Below are positions 34,356 through 42,206 of a stretch of DNA of 64,000 nt, piece after piece. Every line of letters begins with the position of its first letter. Positions within the stretch are counted from its first letter, which is position 1. The position numbers and the translations under genes are program-made. The notes under the pieces were generated by a model. It was not told the DNA's origin and did no database searches. It saw nothing but the letters and a program-made list of their open reading frames with translations. Source of the DNA: Marinobacter antarcticus (lineage in GTDB: Bacteria; Pseudomonadota; Gammaproteobacteria; Pseudomonadales; Oleiphilaceae); assembly GCF_900142385.1 (NCBI RefSeq), contig NZ_FRAQ01000001.1, forward strand, positions 1,550,001 to 1,614,000. Reading direction: 5' to 3'.

Positions 34356-36227
34356 ATGCCTGCGAATATTATTCAACCAAATACCACTCCGCTCAAGCGG
34401 ATTGATGTCGACACCGTTACCCTCGATATTATCGAAAACGCTATGGCCAACGCCCGTAACGAGATGGATGCGGTACTGATTCGAACGGCCATGTCTCCGG
34501 GAATCCGGGAGCAGGGTGATGCCTTTCCCATGATCGCTAACCACGAAGGCAAAATGGTGGTGGGTCAGTTCGGCTCGTTTATCACCGGGTTTACGCAGTC
34601 CTACAGCGGCGATATCGAAGAGGGCGACATCTTCCTGACCAACGACCCATACATGTGCGATGGTGCAGTGAGCCATTTGCCAGACTGGTTGGTGCTGGTG
34701 CCGGTCTTCAAGGATGGCCGACTCATCAACTGGGCCGCCATGTTTGGCCACATGTCAGATGTCGGTGGCAAAGTTCCTGGCAGTCTTCCAACCGATGCCC
34801 AGACCATATTTGAAGAGGGCATCCGGATTCCGCCGGTGAAGATCTATAAAAAAGGCGTGCTCAATCACGATGTACTGGAACTCATTCTGCACAACGTGCG
34901 GATGCCCAGCTGGAACCGTTCTGACTTCAACGCCATCGTTGCATCCTGCCGCACGGCGGGGCGCCGCTGTGTGGAACTGGCCGACCGTTTTGGCGACGAC
35001 ATTTTTACCAGCGCCCTGGGCATGATGCTGCAGCGTAACTATGTGGCTATGCGCGAGATCATTCGCAATGTGGTGCCTGAAGAAAAACGGTCGTTTGAAG
35101 ATTACATCTGTGATGATGGCGCGGGCCTGGGCCCTTACACCATTCGCTGCACCATGTGGCGCGAGGGTGATATAGCCATTTTTGACTTTGAGGGGACCGA
35201 CCCTCAGGCGCCTTCATCCGTGAACTACTTCCTCAACGAAGAAATGTTCAAGATGTTCTTCGGCGCGTTCACCATCAACCTGTTTGACCCTTCGATTTTG
35301 TTCAATGACGGGTTTTACGACCTGGTGGACGTACGCATTCCGCAAGGTTCTATTTTAAAGCCGAACTTCCCTGCGGCGCTTTCTTGTCGCACACACCTCT
35401 TGGGCCGCATCTTTGATGTGATGGGCGGTTTGTTGGGGCAGGGAACACCGGATGCCATGAACGCGGCCGGCTTCTCGGATTCACCGCACTTCATGTATTC
35501 AGGATACGACTCCAAAGGCGAATGGTTCCAGCTGTTCCAGATTGGGTTTGGCGGCATTCCCGGTCGTCCGATCGGCGATGGGCCGGACGGCCATAGCCTC
35601 TGGCCTAACTTCACCAACGTGCCCAACGAGTTTGTAGAGGCCTATTTCCCCCTTCGGATCGAGACTTATGAAACGATTACCGATTCGGGTGGCGCAGGCA
35701 AGCATCGCGGTGGCAACGGCATTCGGATGGCCTATCGCCTTTTGGCTGATGGCGAAATCTCCATCCATGATGATCGCTGGCTGACTTATCCCTGGGGCGT
35801 TATTGGTGGTGACCCTGGAATGCGAAGCCGCAAGGAACTCATCAAAGCGAACGGTGAGAGCAGGATTCTTCCGTCCAAGTGTGACCATATCAAGGTTGAG
35901 GCCGGGGATCTGGTGATCTTTGATACCTGGGGCGGTGGTGGTTGGGGCAACCCTCTGGAGCGTGATCCTGCTGCGGTTGCAATGGACGTCCTAAAGGGCC
36001 TTGTCAGTGTTGAAGGCGCCCTTCGCTACGGCGTAGTGCTGGACAGAATGGGTAAAATCTCTGCTGAAGATACTGCGGAATTGCGGGCCGACATGGCGCT
36101 CTCCCGCAACAGCGATGATCTGTTCTCCAGAGGGGGCACCATTGAAGAGATCAAGGCCAGGTGCGAGGCGGAAACCGGATTACCGGCGCCTGCAACACCG
36201 GTCTGGAAAACCTCCGGGGTGCACTGA
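34356..36227 (+). CDS. Hydantoinase/oxoprolinase B subunit (HyuB-like)
   Basis: The 623-residue protein is the partner of HyuA. Its family features are LDIIENAMANARNEMDAVLIRTAMSPGIREQGDAF, GDIFLTNDPYMCDGAVSHLPD, and metal-type motifs such as FGHMSDVGG. The C-terminal half contains GGAGKHRGGNGIRMAYRL and WGGGGWGNPLERDP. AAGGAG precedes the ATG. The stop codon overlaps the start of the isochorismatase-family gene (TGATG), so the two products are likely made together. Together with HyuA it should hydrolyse a cyclic amide or imide with ATP. Confidence 0.9.
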   Translation: MPANIIQPNTTPLKRIDVDTVTLDIIENAMANARNEMDAVLIRTAMSPGIREQGDAFPMIANHEGKMVVGQFGSFITGFTQSYSGDIEEGDIFLTNDPYMCDGAVSHLPDWLVLVPVFKDGRLINWAAMFGHMSDVGGKVPGSLPTDAQTIFEEGIRIPPVKIYKKGVLNHDVLELILHNVRMPSWNRSDFNAIVASCRTAGRRCVELADRFGDDIFTSALGMMLQRNYVAMREIIRNVVPEEKRSFEDYICDDGAGLGPYTIRCTMWREGDIAIFDFEGTDPQAPSSVNYFLNEEMFKMFFGAFTINLFDPSILFNDGFYDLVDVRIPQGSILKPNFPAALSCRTHLLGRIFDVMGGLLGQGTPDAMNAAGFSDSPHFMYSGYDSKGEWFQLFQIGFGGIPGRPIGDGPDGHSLWPNFTNVPNEFVEAYFPLRIETYETITDSGGAGKHRGGNGIRMAYRLLADGEISIHDDRWLTYPWGVIGGDPGMRSRKELIKANGESRILPSKCDHIKVEAGDLVIFDTWGGGGWGNPLERDPAAVAMDVLKGLVSVEGALRYGVVLDRMGKISAEDTAELRADMALSRNSDDLFSRGGTIEEIKARCEAETGLPAPATPVWKTSGVH

Positions 36228-36817
36228 TGCAACTGGAATCCAACGTGTTGAGGCGCGGTAATCGCTACGGCTTGATCTTGGTGGACATGTGCGTCGGGTT
36301 TACGAACCCGGCGCTCAGCCCGCTGGCGTCGAATGCTGACAGTGTGGTGGCGGCCAATCAGCAGCTGCTCGCGTTTTTTCGGGAACGTAACTGGCCGGTG
36401 TTTTTCACCACAGTTGCTTACTCCGACGAATCGCAAGCCACGGTGTTCCGGGAAAAACTGCCGGCGCTGAATATGCTCCAGGTTGGCTCCGGCCTAGAAG
36501 AAATCGATGCAAGGCTTGCGCCTCAGGAGGATGAACCGGTGCTGGTAAAGCATTGGGCGAGCGGCTTTTTTGCAACAGATCTGCATGAGAAGCTTCAGGC
36601 AACCGGAGTGGACGGCACGGTAGTGACCGGGCTTACAACCAGCGGTTGCGTTCGCGCAACCGCTCTGGACAGTCTGCAATACAACTATCGTACGTTAGTT
36701 CCGCGCGAGGCCGTGGGTGATCGTGATGCCGCAGCGCATGAAGCTAATCTGCGAGACTTGGGAATCAAATATGTCGATGTACTTTCCCTCGAAGAAACTC
36801 TTCAGTTCCTGGCTTAA
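36227..36817 (+). CDS. Isochorismatase-family amidohydrolase
   Basis: The 196-residue protein has the cysteine-hydrolase triad: Asp20 in LILVDMCVGF, Lys108 in VLVKHWASGFF, and Cys141 in GLTTSGCVRATALDS. The last motif, with Thr-Ser-Gly-Cys and the following VRATA, is closest to N-carbamoylsarcosine amidase and maleamate amidohydrolase (NicF-like) rather than to true isochorismatases. Such enzymes hydrolyse an open-chain amide or carbamoyl group. Because the HyuAB pair lies immediately upstream and overlaps by one base, its substrate is probably the product of ring opening. Release of ammonia from the operon's substrate is the inferred outcome. Confidence 0.87.
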   Translation: MQLESNVLRRGNRYGLILVDMCVGFTNPALSPLASNADSVVAANQQLLAFFRERNWPVFFTTVAYSDESQATVFREKLPALNMLQVGSGLEEIDARLAPQEDEPVLVKHWASGFFATDLHEKLQATGVDGTVVTGLTTSGCVRATALDSLQYNYRTLVPREAVGDRDAAAHEANLRDLGIKYVDVLSLEETLQFLA

Positions 36818-37244
36818 CGGAGCTGCGGCTCTGGCTGTGTTCGTGGGCCTATCCGGATGCGCCATGCAGCCGGGCATGAAAGCAGGAGGCGACAATCGTA
36901 TGCAGTTTATTGAGGGTCTTGCCAGCACCCCTGCGGCATGTCAGACATACAGACAAGCTTACGTTCGTGGCTTTCGAGAAAATGTGGCGGCTTTGGCCGC
37001 CCAGAATGCGGATGCTCAGGATCAGGCGCAAAAGCGACTGTCGGACAGCCGTCTCAAGCTTGTGGATGAGGGTCTGACTGAAGCGGATTGTTTGCGACCT
37101 TACTGCATCATTGAGCCTTTGCAGAATGGCCGGCTGGACACCTGGTGCGGTTACCGGCTCGACGCCGACGAAGGTGAAGATCTTTATCAGTGGCTTGACT
37201 GGGAGACGGTTCAGGCGGGAATGAAGCGTTCACAAAGAGGATAG
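36771..37244 (+). CDS. Small lipoprotein, unrecognised
   Basis: The 157-residue product begins with a lipoprotein signal: [19 protein letters not shown] followed by LSGC, giving Cys near residue 30. The mature part is hydrophilic, with four further Cys (in [17 protein letters not shown] and DTWCGYRL), which could form disulfides in the periplasm. I do not recognise the family. It overlaps the end of the amidohydrolase gene by 47 bases in another frame. The ATG at 36771 follows GGGAA. It sits 4 bases before the LeuC-like gene, so it belongs to the operon. A role with the envelope module is a guess. Confidence 0.7.
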   Translation: MSMYFPSKKLFSSWLNGAAALAVFVGLSGCAMQPGMKAGGDNRMQFIEGLASTPAACQTYRQAYVRGFRENVAALAAQNADAQDQAQKRLSDSRLKLVDEGLTEADCLRPYCIIEPLQNGRLDTWCGYRLDADEGEDLYQWLDWETVQAGMKRSQRG

Positions 37245-37248
37245 CGGC

Positions 37249-38658
37249 ATGGCGCCACAGACGCTTTACGACAAGCTTTGGGGCAGGCATTTGGTAGCGG
37301 AGCTGCCCGACGGTTCATCTTTACTGTACGTGGACAGACATCTGCTCCATGAAGTTACGTCTCCTCAAGCGTTCTCAGGATTGCGTGCCGCTGAACGAAA
37401 GCCCTGGCGTATTGGGCCTAACGTGGCGGTGCCGGACCACGCCGTACCGACCAGGCGCAGGGAGCTTGGTGTTGCAGGCATCGCCGATCGAGTGGCGCGG
37501 GTTCAGGTCGAGACATTGACCAGCAATTGTCGTGAGTTCGGCATCCCGCTTATCGAGTTGGAAGACGCACGCCAGGGCATTGTGCATGTGGTTGGCCCCG
37601 AGCAGGGGCTGACTCTACCTGGTATGACGATCGTCTGCGGTGATTCCCATACCGCGACCCACGGTGCGTTTGCCACGCTGGCCATGGGTGTTGGTACCAG
37701 CGAGGTTGAGCATGTGCTGGCATCCCAAACTCTGCGCACTCATCGACAGAAAAATATGCGGGTGGTGTTTGATGGAGCCATGGGTTTTGGAGTGACATCC
37801 AAGGATCTGATCCTGGCGCTGATCGGTCGCATTGGTACTGCTGGCGGAACCGGCTACGCCATAGAATATGCGGGAGAAACCATACGAAACATGTCCATGG
37901 AAGGGCGAATGACTGTTTGTAATATGAGCATTGAGGCTGGCGCTCGTGCTGGCATGATAGCTTACGATGCGGTTACCGAGGCTTACGTGCGGGGCCGGCC
38001 CTATGCCCCTCAGGACACTGAGTATGTTGATGCCTGTCGCTACTGGCAATCGCTGCGCTCAGACGATGATGCTGTTTTTGATCGTGAGGAGCATTTCCCG
38101 GTATCCGCGCTGGTACCACAGGTTACTTGGGGCACGTCCCCTGAAATGGTGGTCGGCATTGACGGATGTGTGCCGGAATCTGCCAGATCTGACGAGGCAG
38201 CACGGCGTTCGTTGAAGCGCACACTGGACTACATGGGACTTGAGCCAGGACAGGCTTTGAAGGGCTTGCCTGTAGACAAGGTTTTTATCGGCTCCTGTAC
38301 CAATGCCCGGATGGAGGATCTCAGGGCCGTAGCGAACCTTGTGAAGGGTCAGAAGGTGAGCCGCTCGATTTCCCAGGCACTGATTGTCCCGGGCTCCGGT
38401 CAGATCAGGCTGCAGGCTGAGCGAGAGGGTCTGGATGCGATATTTCAGAAAGCCGGCTTTGAATGGCGTTCAGCCGGATGCTCCATGTGCCTCGGGATGA
38501 ACGATGATCGTTTGCAGCCAGGTGAACGCTGTGCATCCACCTCCAATCGTAATTTTGAAGGGCGGCAGGGCAAGGGCGGCCGAACTCATCTAATGAGTCC
38601 TCTTATGGCGGCTGCGGCAGCTCTGACCGGTAAACTCACTGATGTTCGGGAGTTATGA
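37249..38658 (+). CDS. LeuC-like hydro-lyase large subunit
   Basis: The 469-residue protein is close to 3-isopropylmalate dehydratase large subunits. The [4Fe-4S] ligands are Cys350 ([14 protein letters not shown]), Cys411 and Cys414 ([11 protein letters not shown]). [15 protein letters not shown] and [18 protein letters not shown] form the active site. It isomerises or hydrates a 2-alkylmaleate or malate-type acid. Leucine biosynthesis is the default annotation, but no leuA or leuB lies nearby and the gene is buried in a sigma-54 operon. A paralogue acting on a substituted maleate or malate is therefore preferred. Small subunit follows immediately. Confidence 0.87.
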   Translation: MAPQTLYDKLWGRHLVAELPDGSSLLYVDRHLLHEVTSPQAFSGLRAAERKPWRIGPNVAVPDHAVPTRRRELGVAGIADRVARVQVETLTSNCREFGIPLIELEDARQGIVHVVGPEQGLTLPGMTIVCGDSHTATHGAFATLAMGVGTSEVEHVLASQTLRTHRQKNMRVVFDGAMGFGVTSKDLILALIGRIGTAGGTGYAIEYAGETIRNMSMEGRMTVCNMSIEAGARAGMIAYDAVTEAYVRGRPYAPQDTEYVDACRYWQSLRSDDDAVFDREEHFPVSALVPQVTWGTSPEMVVGIDGCVPESARSDEAARRSLKRTLDYMGLEPGQALKGLPVDKVFIGSCTNARMEDLRAVANLVKGQKVSRSISQALIVPGSGQIRLQAEREGLDAIFQKAGFEWRSAGCSMCLGMNDDRLQPGERCASTSNRNFEGRQGKGGRTHLMSPLMAAAAALTGKLTDVREL

Positions 38659-38659
38659 C

Positions 38660-39295
38660 ATGGAGCCCTTCAAAACACATTCGGGGTTGGTTATTCCTTT
38701 CAACCGCGCCAACGTTGATACGGATGCTATTCTGCCCAAGCAATATCTGAAAATGTTGGGAAAGGCCGGCTACGGTGATTTCCTGTTCGATGATGAACGC
38801 TATCTGGATCCCGGCGATGTGGATATTCCAGTCGCCGAACGACGACCTAATCCTGATTTTATTCTCAACCGATCTCCGTTCGAGCGCGGGACGATTCTGC
38901 TTGCGGGTGCAAACTTCGGGTGTGGATCATCCCGAGAGCATGCTGTCTGGGCGTTGCATGATTTTGGTATCCGTGTGGTGCTGGCTCCCAGCTTCGGTGA
39001 TATCTTCTTTAATAACTGTTTCAACAATGGCCTGCTACCTGTGATTCTTGCGCAGCCTGTTATAGACAAGCTGTTCGAGCTGGCGAGCCGACCAGGAAAA
39101 TTTGCCGTGAATGTCGATCTTGAGCGGTGCGAGCTCGTTCACGGTGAGGATCTCTGGCCGTTTGTAGTGGAGCCGGGCCGACGGGACAATCTGTTGAGTG
39201 GTCTGGACGATATCGGCCGCACTTTGGCTTTTGGCGAAGCCATTCGTGACTATGAGGCTCGGCGACGTCACCTTGAGCCCTGGATATTTCGTTAA
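38660..39295 (+). CDS. LeuD-like hydro-lyase small subunit
   Basis: The 211-residue protein matches 3-isopropylmalate dehydratase small subunits. Its landmarks are NRANVDTDAILPKQYLK, FDDERY, the swivel-domain loop GANFGCGSSREHAVWAL and FNNCFNNGLLPV. The first ATG of the frame at 38642 lies in the leuC-like gene; the ATG at 38660 follows GGGAG and is preferred. It starts one base after the LeuC-like stop. The GANFGCGSSREHA loop contacts the substrate gamma group in the family. Sequence alone does not separate isopropylmalate from other alkylmalates. Confidence 0.87.
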   Translation: MEPFKTHSGLVIPFNRANVDTDAILPKQYLKMLGKAGYGDFLFDDERYLDPGDVDIPVAERRPNPDFILNRSPFERGTILLAGANFGCGSSREHAVWALHDFGIRVVLAPSFGDIFFNNCFNNGLLPVILAQPVIDKLFELASRPGKFAVNVDLERCELVHGEDLWPFVVEPGRRDNLLSGLDDIGRTLAFGEAIRDYEARRRHLEPWIFR

Positions 39296-39320
39296 GTAGC
39301 CGACACGAGGGAGAACCGCG

Positions 39321-41201
39321 TTGGATTTTAATAATGCCGAAACCAGCCGGGTAAGAGTGTGCCTTATTGGCAACTCCAAGCTCAGCAAACTGGTTCATTC
39401 GTTGATACCGGAGTTTGCATCGATTGCCGATGTCATCATTATTGACAGTATTTTCAACGATGCATTGATGTCAGCACGAAGGCTGGTGGAGCATGATGCC
39501 GTTGATGTGTTTGTCAGTGCCGGTGCCAACGCGTTCTATCTTCAGGATACCCTTCCGGTTCCGGTGGTGGCGTTAGAAGTCCTCCAGTCTGATCTGGTGA
39601 ATGCCGTGCTCAAGGCCCGGCTGGTCAGCCGCACAATGCTGATACTTACCCATGAACAACAGGGCGCCTGGACGGAGTTTCTGGATTATGTAGAAGGGGC
39701 CGAGATTGTCCACCGCACTTATCAGACTGCAGAAGAGGCAAAAGACATCTTCAACGGAATCGACAAAGACGGGTTCGGGGTAGTGATCGGGACAAGTTTT
39801 GTGTGCGATCTGGCGGAGCAAGCCGGTATTCCCTACATCCTTGTTTATTCCCGTGAAGCTTGCCGACAGATGGTACGAAAGGCGATTGCCGTCGCGGGTA
39901 AGTACAAGCGTGAGGGAGAACAGCGGGCATTTGGCCAGTTCCTGCTGGATCAGTCGCCAGTGGCAGCAATCATTACCAACCGAGATGAAGAGGTCATTGG
40001 CTTCAACCGCCAGGCCTTGCAGTTGGTGAACGGGCTGGTCCGTAACAAACGGATCGACCGCTTTCTCGACGGGCGTTTTTTGCAGGCGCCGAATACGGTA
40101 GCGGAAGCCATATTGCTTGATGATCGCTTATGTCGGGTCGATAAAGCGGCATTTGATATCGACGGCAAGCGCGTAGGTCACCTCTATTCTATCAAGGCAG
40201 CCCCTAATAAAAACGCGGAGACCAATTCATCGGCAGAACGGCTTGTTTCCCAATCGCTATCCATGGCGGAAGTGAAGCATTTCCTGCGGATATATGGAGC
40301 TACGCCGGGAGCGGTCCTGGTGCGGGGCGAAACTGGAACCGGAAAGGAGCTTGCCGCGCGCATTGTTCATGAGTCGAGTGCCAACCGTGACGGCCCTTTC
40401 GTCGCTATCAACTGCGCCGCTATTCCTGGAGAGCTGTTTGAGTCTGAGTTGTTCGGGTACGCTGATGGGGCCTTTACCAATTCCCGCAGTGGTGGTAAGT
40501 CTGGTTTGCTGGAGTCGGCAAACAACGGCACTTTCTTTATGGACGAGGTCAATTCGTTGCCCATGCCCCAGCAGGCAAAACTGCTGCGGGTTCTCCAGGA
40601 AAGGGAAGTCCGGCCGGTTGGGTCGCGCCGGTCTATTGCACTGAATATCAAATTTGTAGCAGCCACGACTCACGATCTCATCGAGGAGGTTCGGGCGGGC
40701 CGTTTCAGGGAAGACCTCTACTACCGGCTCAATGTATTCATCGTTAACCTCCCGCCGTTAAGAGAACGTCCAGAAGATATTGAACCCTTGACCCGGCATT
40801 TTATTTCCTTGCTTGGTCGACGCTACCAGATTAACGCAGAAGAGGCGTCTTTGGCCGCCATTCTGGTTCCACACTTTCATAGATACCACTGGCCAGGCAA
40901 CGTTCGTCAACTTGAAAACCTGCTCGAACGTCTGTTGGTATCCTCGACACTTTATGACTCCATCAGTCAGTTTTCAGCGCATTTGCCCACCCTTATTCCA
41001 GAGTTGTTTGAGACCGTAACGAAGCCGCGGTCAGGTCAAGCTGAAGGCGGTCATCTTCAGGCGCTGGAACAGGAGGAAATCCTCAGAGTGCTGGATCAAT
41101 TTGAAGGTAACAAAACGCGCGCCGCTGAATATCTGGGAATGAGCCAGACTACTTTGTGGCGTCGGTTAAAACAGCTTAAACCGCAAACGGGTCAGGGTTG
41201 A
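39321..41201 (+). CDS. Sigma-54-dependent activator with PrpR-type sensor domain
   Basis: The 626-residue protein probably controls the operon. Residues ~10-200 resemble the PrpR_N domain, which in PrpR senses 2-methylcitrate (DVFVSAGANAFYL and VVIGTSFVCDLAEQAGIPYILVYS are visible). A PAS-like region follows at about 215-290. The AAA+ domain (about 320-560) has Walker A GETGTGKE, Walker B TFFMDE and the arginine-finger segment FREDLYYRLN. The sigma-54 contact loop reads GAFTNS (residues 383-388) instead of GAFTGA. A Fis-type helix-turn-helix (NKTRAAEYLGMSQTTLWRRL) ends the protein. Translation begins at TTG 39321 after GAGGGAG; no in-frame ATG is nearby. It is the last intact gene of the operon. 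Confidence 0.93.
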   Translation: MDFNNAETSRVRVCLIGNSKLSKLVHSLIPEFASIADVIIIDSIFNDALMSARRLVEHDAVDVFVSAGANAFYLQDTLPVPVVALEVLQSDLVNAVLKARLVSRTMLILTHEQQGAWTEFLDYVEGAEIVHRTYQTAEEAKDIFNGIDKDGFGVVIGTSFVCDLAEQAGIPYILVYSREACRQMVRKAIAVAGKYKREGEQRAFGQFLLDQSPVAAIITNRDEEVIGFNRQALQLVNGLVRNKRIDRFLDGRFLQAPNTVAEAILLDDRLCRVDKAAFDIDGKRVGHLYSIKAAPNKNAETNSSAERLVSQSLSMAEVKHFLRIYGATPGAVLVRGETGTGKELAARIVHESSANRDGPFVAINCAAIPGELFESELFGYADGAFTNSRSGGKSGLLESANNGTFFMDEVNSLPMPQQAKLLRVLQEREVRPVGSRRSIALNIKFVAATTHDLIEEVRAGRFREDLYYRLNVFIVNLPPLRERPEDIEPLTRHFISLLGRRYQINAEEASLAAILVPHFHRYHWPGNVRQLENLLERLLVSSTLYDSISQFSAHLPTLIPELFETVTKPRSGQAEGGHLQALEQEEILRVLDQFEGNKTRAAEYLGMSQTTLWRRLKQLKPQTGQG

Positions 41202-41227
41202 AGCGTGAATCTTTGCAAGGGGAAAAC

Positions 41228-41621
41228 ATGACAGTTGGAACAGAGCCCATTCGTGTTGAGCCGGATGTCTTCAGTGCTTTCGCAATTGGGTAGGGGCATT
41301 GCGTTGGTAACCTGATTTTTCTTTCAGGTCAGGCTGGCATCAATGACGCAGGAGAAGTGGTTGGCCCGGGAGATATCAACGCTCAGATCGAACAGGCGGT
41401 GTCGAACATCAGGCGCGCTTTAATCCGCCGGCCCGAGCATTGAGCGTATTTTCAAGATAACTGTCTATCTAACCGATATGGCCGACTTCGAGCACATCAT
41501 AACCATGCGCCACCGGTATTTTTCCGAACCTTGGCCCGCCGATACGACAGTCGGCGTTCAGGCACTGGCACTACCGGGGCTTGTGGTAGAGCTGGACGTC
41601 GTCATCGCCACCCGGAGTTAG
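41228..41621 (+). pseudogene. Broken RidA-family gene
   Basis: Translation from ATG 41228 gives a RidA-like start but hits TAG at 41291-41293, just before CVGNLIFLSGQAGINDAGE, a typical RidA segment. Family members usually have Gln at that place, so a single C-to-T change (CAG to TAG) may explain the stop. About 45 codons later the frame also shifts: from about 41440 the RidA sequence SIERIFKITVYLTDMADFEH continues in another frame to TAG at 41619-41621. RidA proteins hydrolyse reactive imines. Its position directly behind the regulator suggests it once belonged to the operon. Confidence 0.85.
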
Positions 41622-42088
41622 CGCTTTTTCCTGACATAGAGAACCTTGTTAACCTGGGCGACCAGCTCACCCTTCTCATCGACTATATTCACATCCCACT
41701 GGGGCAGCATTTTTTCGCCGCCTGCGGTGGCGGTGCGGATTTCCTCAAGTCTCTCTTTTGTCAGCTCGAAGTGTGCCGTTACCCGGCCTTTGCCTGGGCG
41801 GATGAAGTCGATACAGGCAGACTTGTCCCACACAATATAGTCATTGCCCAAGCTGTTCATCAGCAACAGCATGTATATAGGGTCGACCATGCTGTACAGC
41901 GAACCGCCAAAGTGAGTGCCCACGTAATTGGTGTTATACCAGCGCAGGTTCATTTCTACCGACGCGGAACTGTAGTCATCCGCAATGTGGGTAACCTTCA
42001 CGCCTGCGCCTGCGTATGGACCGTAAACATTCATTATTTTACGAACGCCGTTCGGGCTGGCTATCCAGTTGCGCAGTTTGGGCATCAT
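41618..42088 (-). CDS. DUF4442/hotdog-fold thioesterase-like protein
   Basis: The 156-residue protein has hotdog-fold features of the DUF4442/YiiD-like group: VEMNLRWYNTNYVGTHFGGSLYSMVDPIYMLLLMNSLG, with the central helix beginning at the conserved His-Phe-Gly, followed by the strands VWDKSACIDFIRPGKGRVTAHFEL. Such proteins cleave acyl-CoA or acyl-ACP thioesters, but the catalytic acid is not obvious here. Its 3' end overlaps the RidA remnant by four bases on the opposite strand. It is upstream of the AlkK-like ligase gene in transcription terms only by position (same strand, but downstream of that gene's terminator). Confidence 0.8.
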   Translation of the reverse strand: MMPKLRNWIASPNGVRKIMNVYGPYAGAGVKVTHIADDYSSASVEMNLRWYNTNYVGTHFGGSLYSMVDPIYMLLLMNSLGNDYIVWDKSACIDFIRPGKGRVTAHFELTKERLEEIRTATAGGEKMLPQWDVNIVDEKGELVAQVNKVLYVRKKR

Positions 42089-42149
42089 GATGGTAAGACT
42101 CTTTTGCAGTAGTAAGTTGAGGAAGGTCTGAGGCGGGGAATTATACGAT

Positions 42150-42190
42150 GAAAAACAAAAATGGCCCGCAGGAAAACCTGGCGGGCCATT
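42150..42190 (-). terminator. Intrinsic terminator of the AlkK-like ligase gene
   Basis: Read on the minus strand, AATGGCCCGC (42190-42181) pairs with GCGGGCCATT (42169-42160), with a further CCT/AGG extension around a 4-nt loop. A T-rich tail, TTTTTGTTTTT, follows. It lies 17 bases behind the ligase stop codon. Confidence 0.88.
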
Positions 42191-42206
42191 GCCATATCAG
42201 ATCTGT

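Noticed and set aside
32279..36227. HyuAB as an acetone or acetophenone carboxylase
   Set aside because: Those enzymes need additional subunits that are not encoded here. The overlapping amidohydrolase gene fits hydrolysis of a cyclic amide better.
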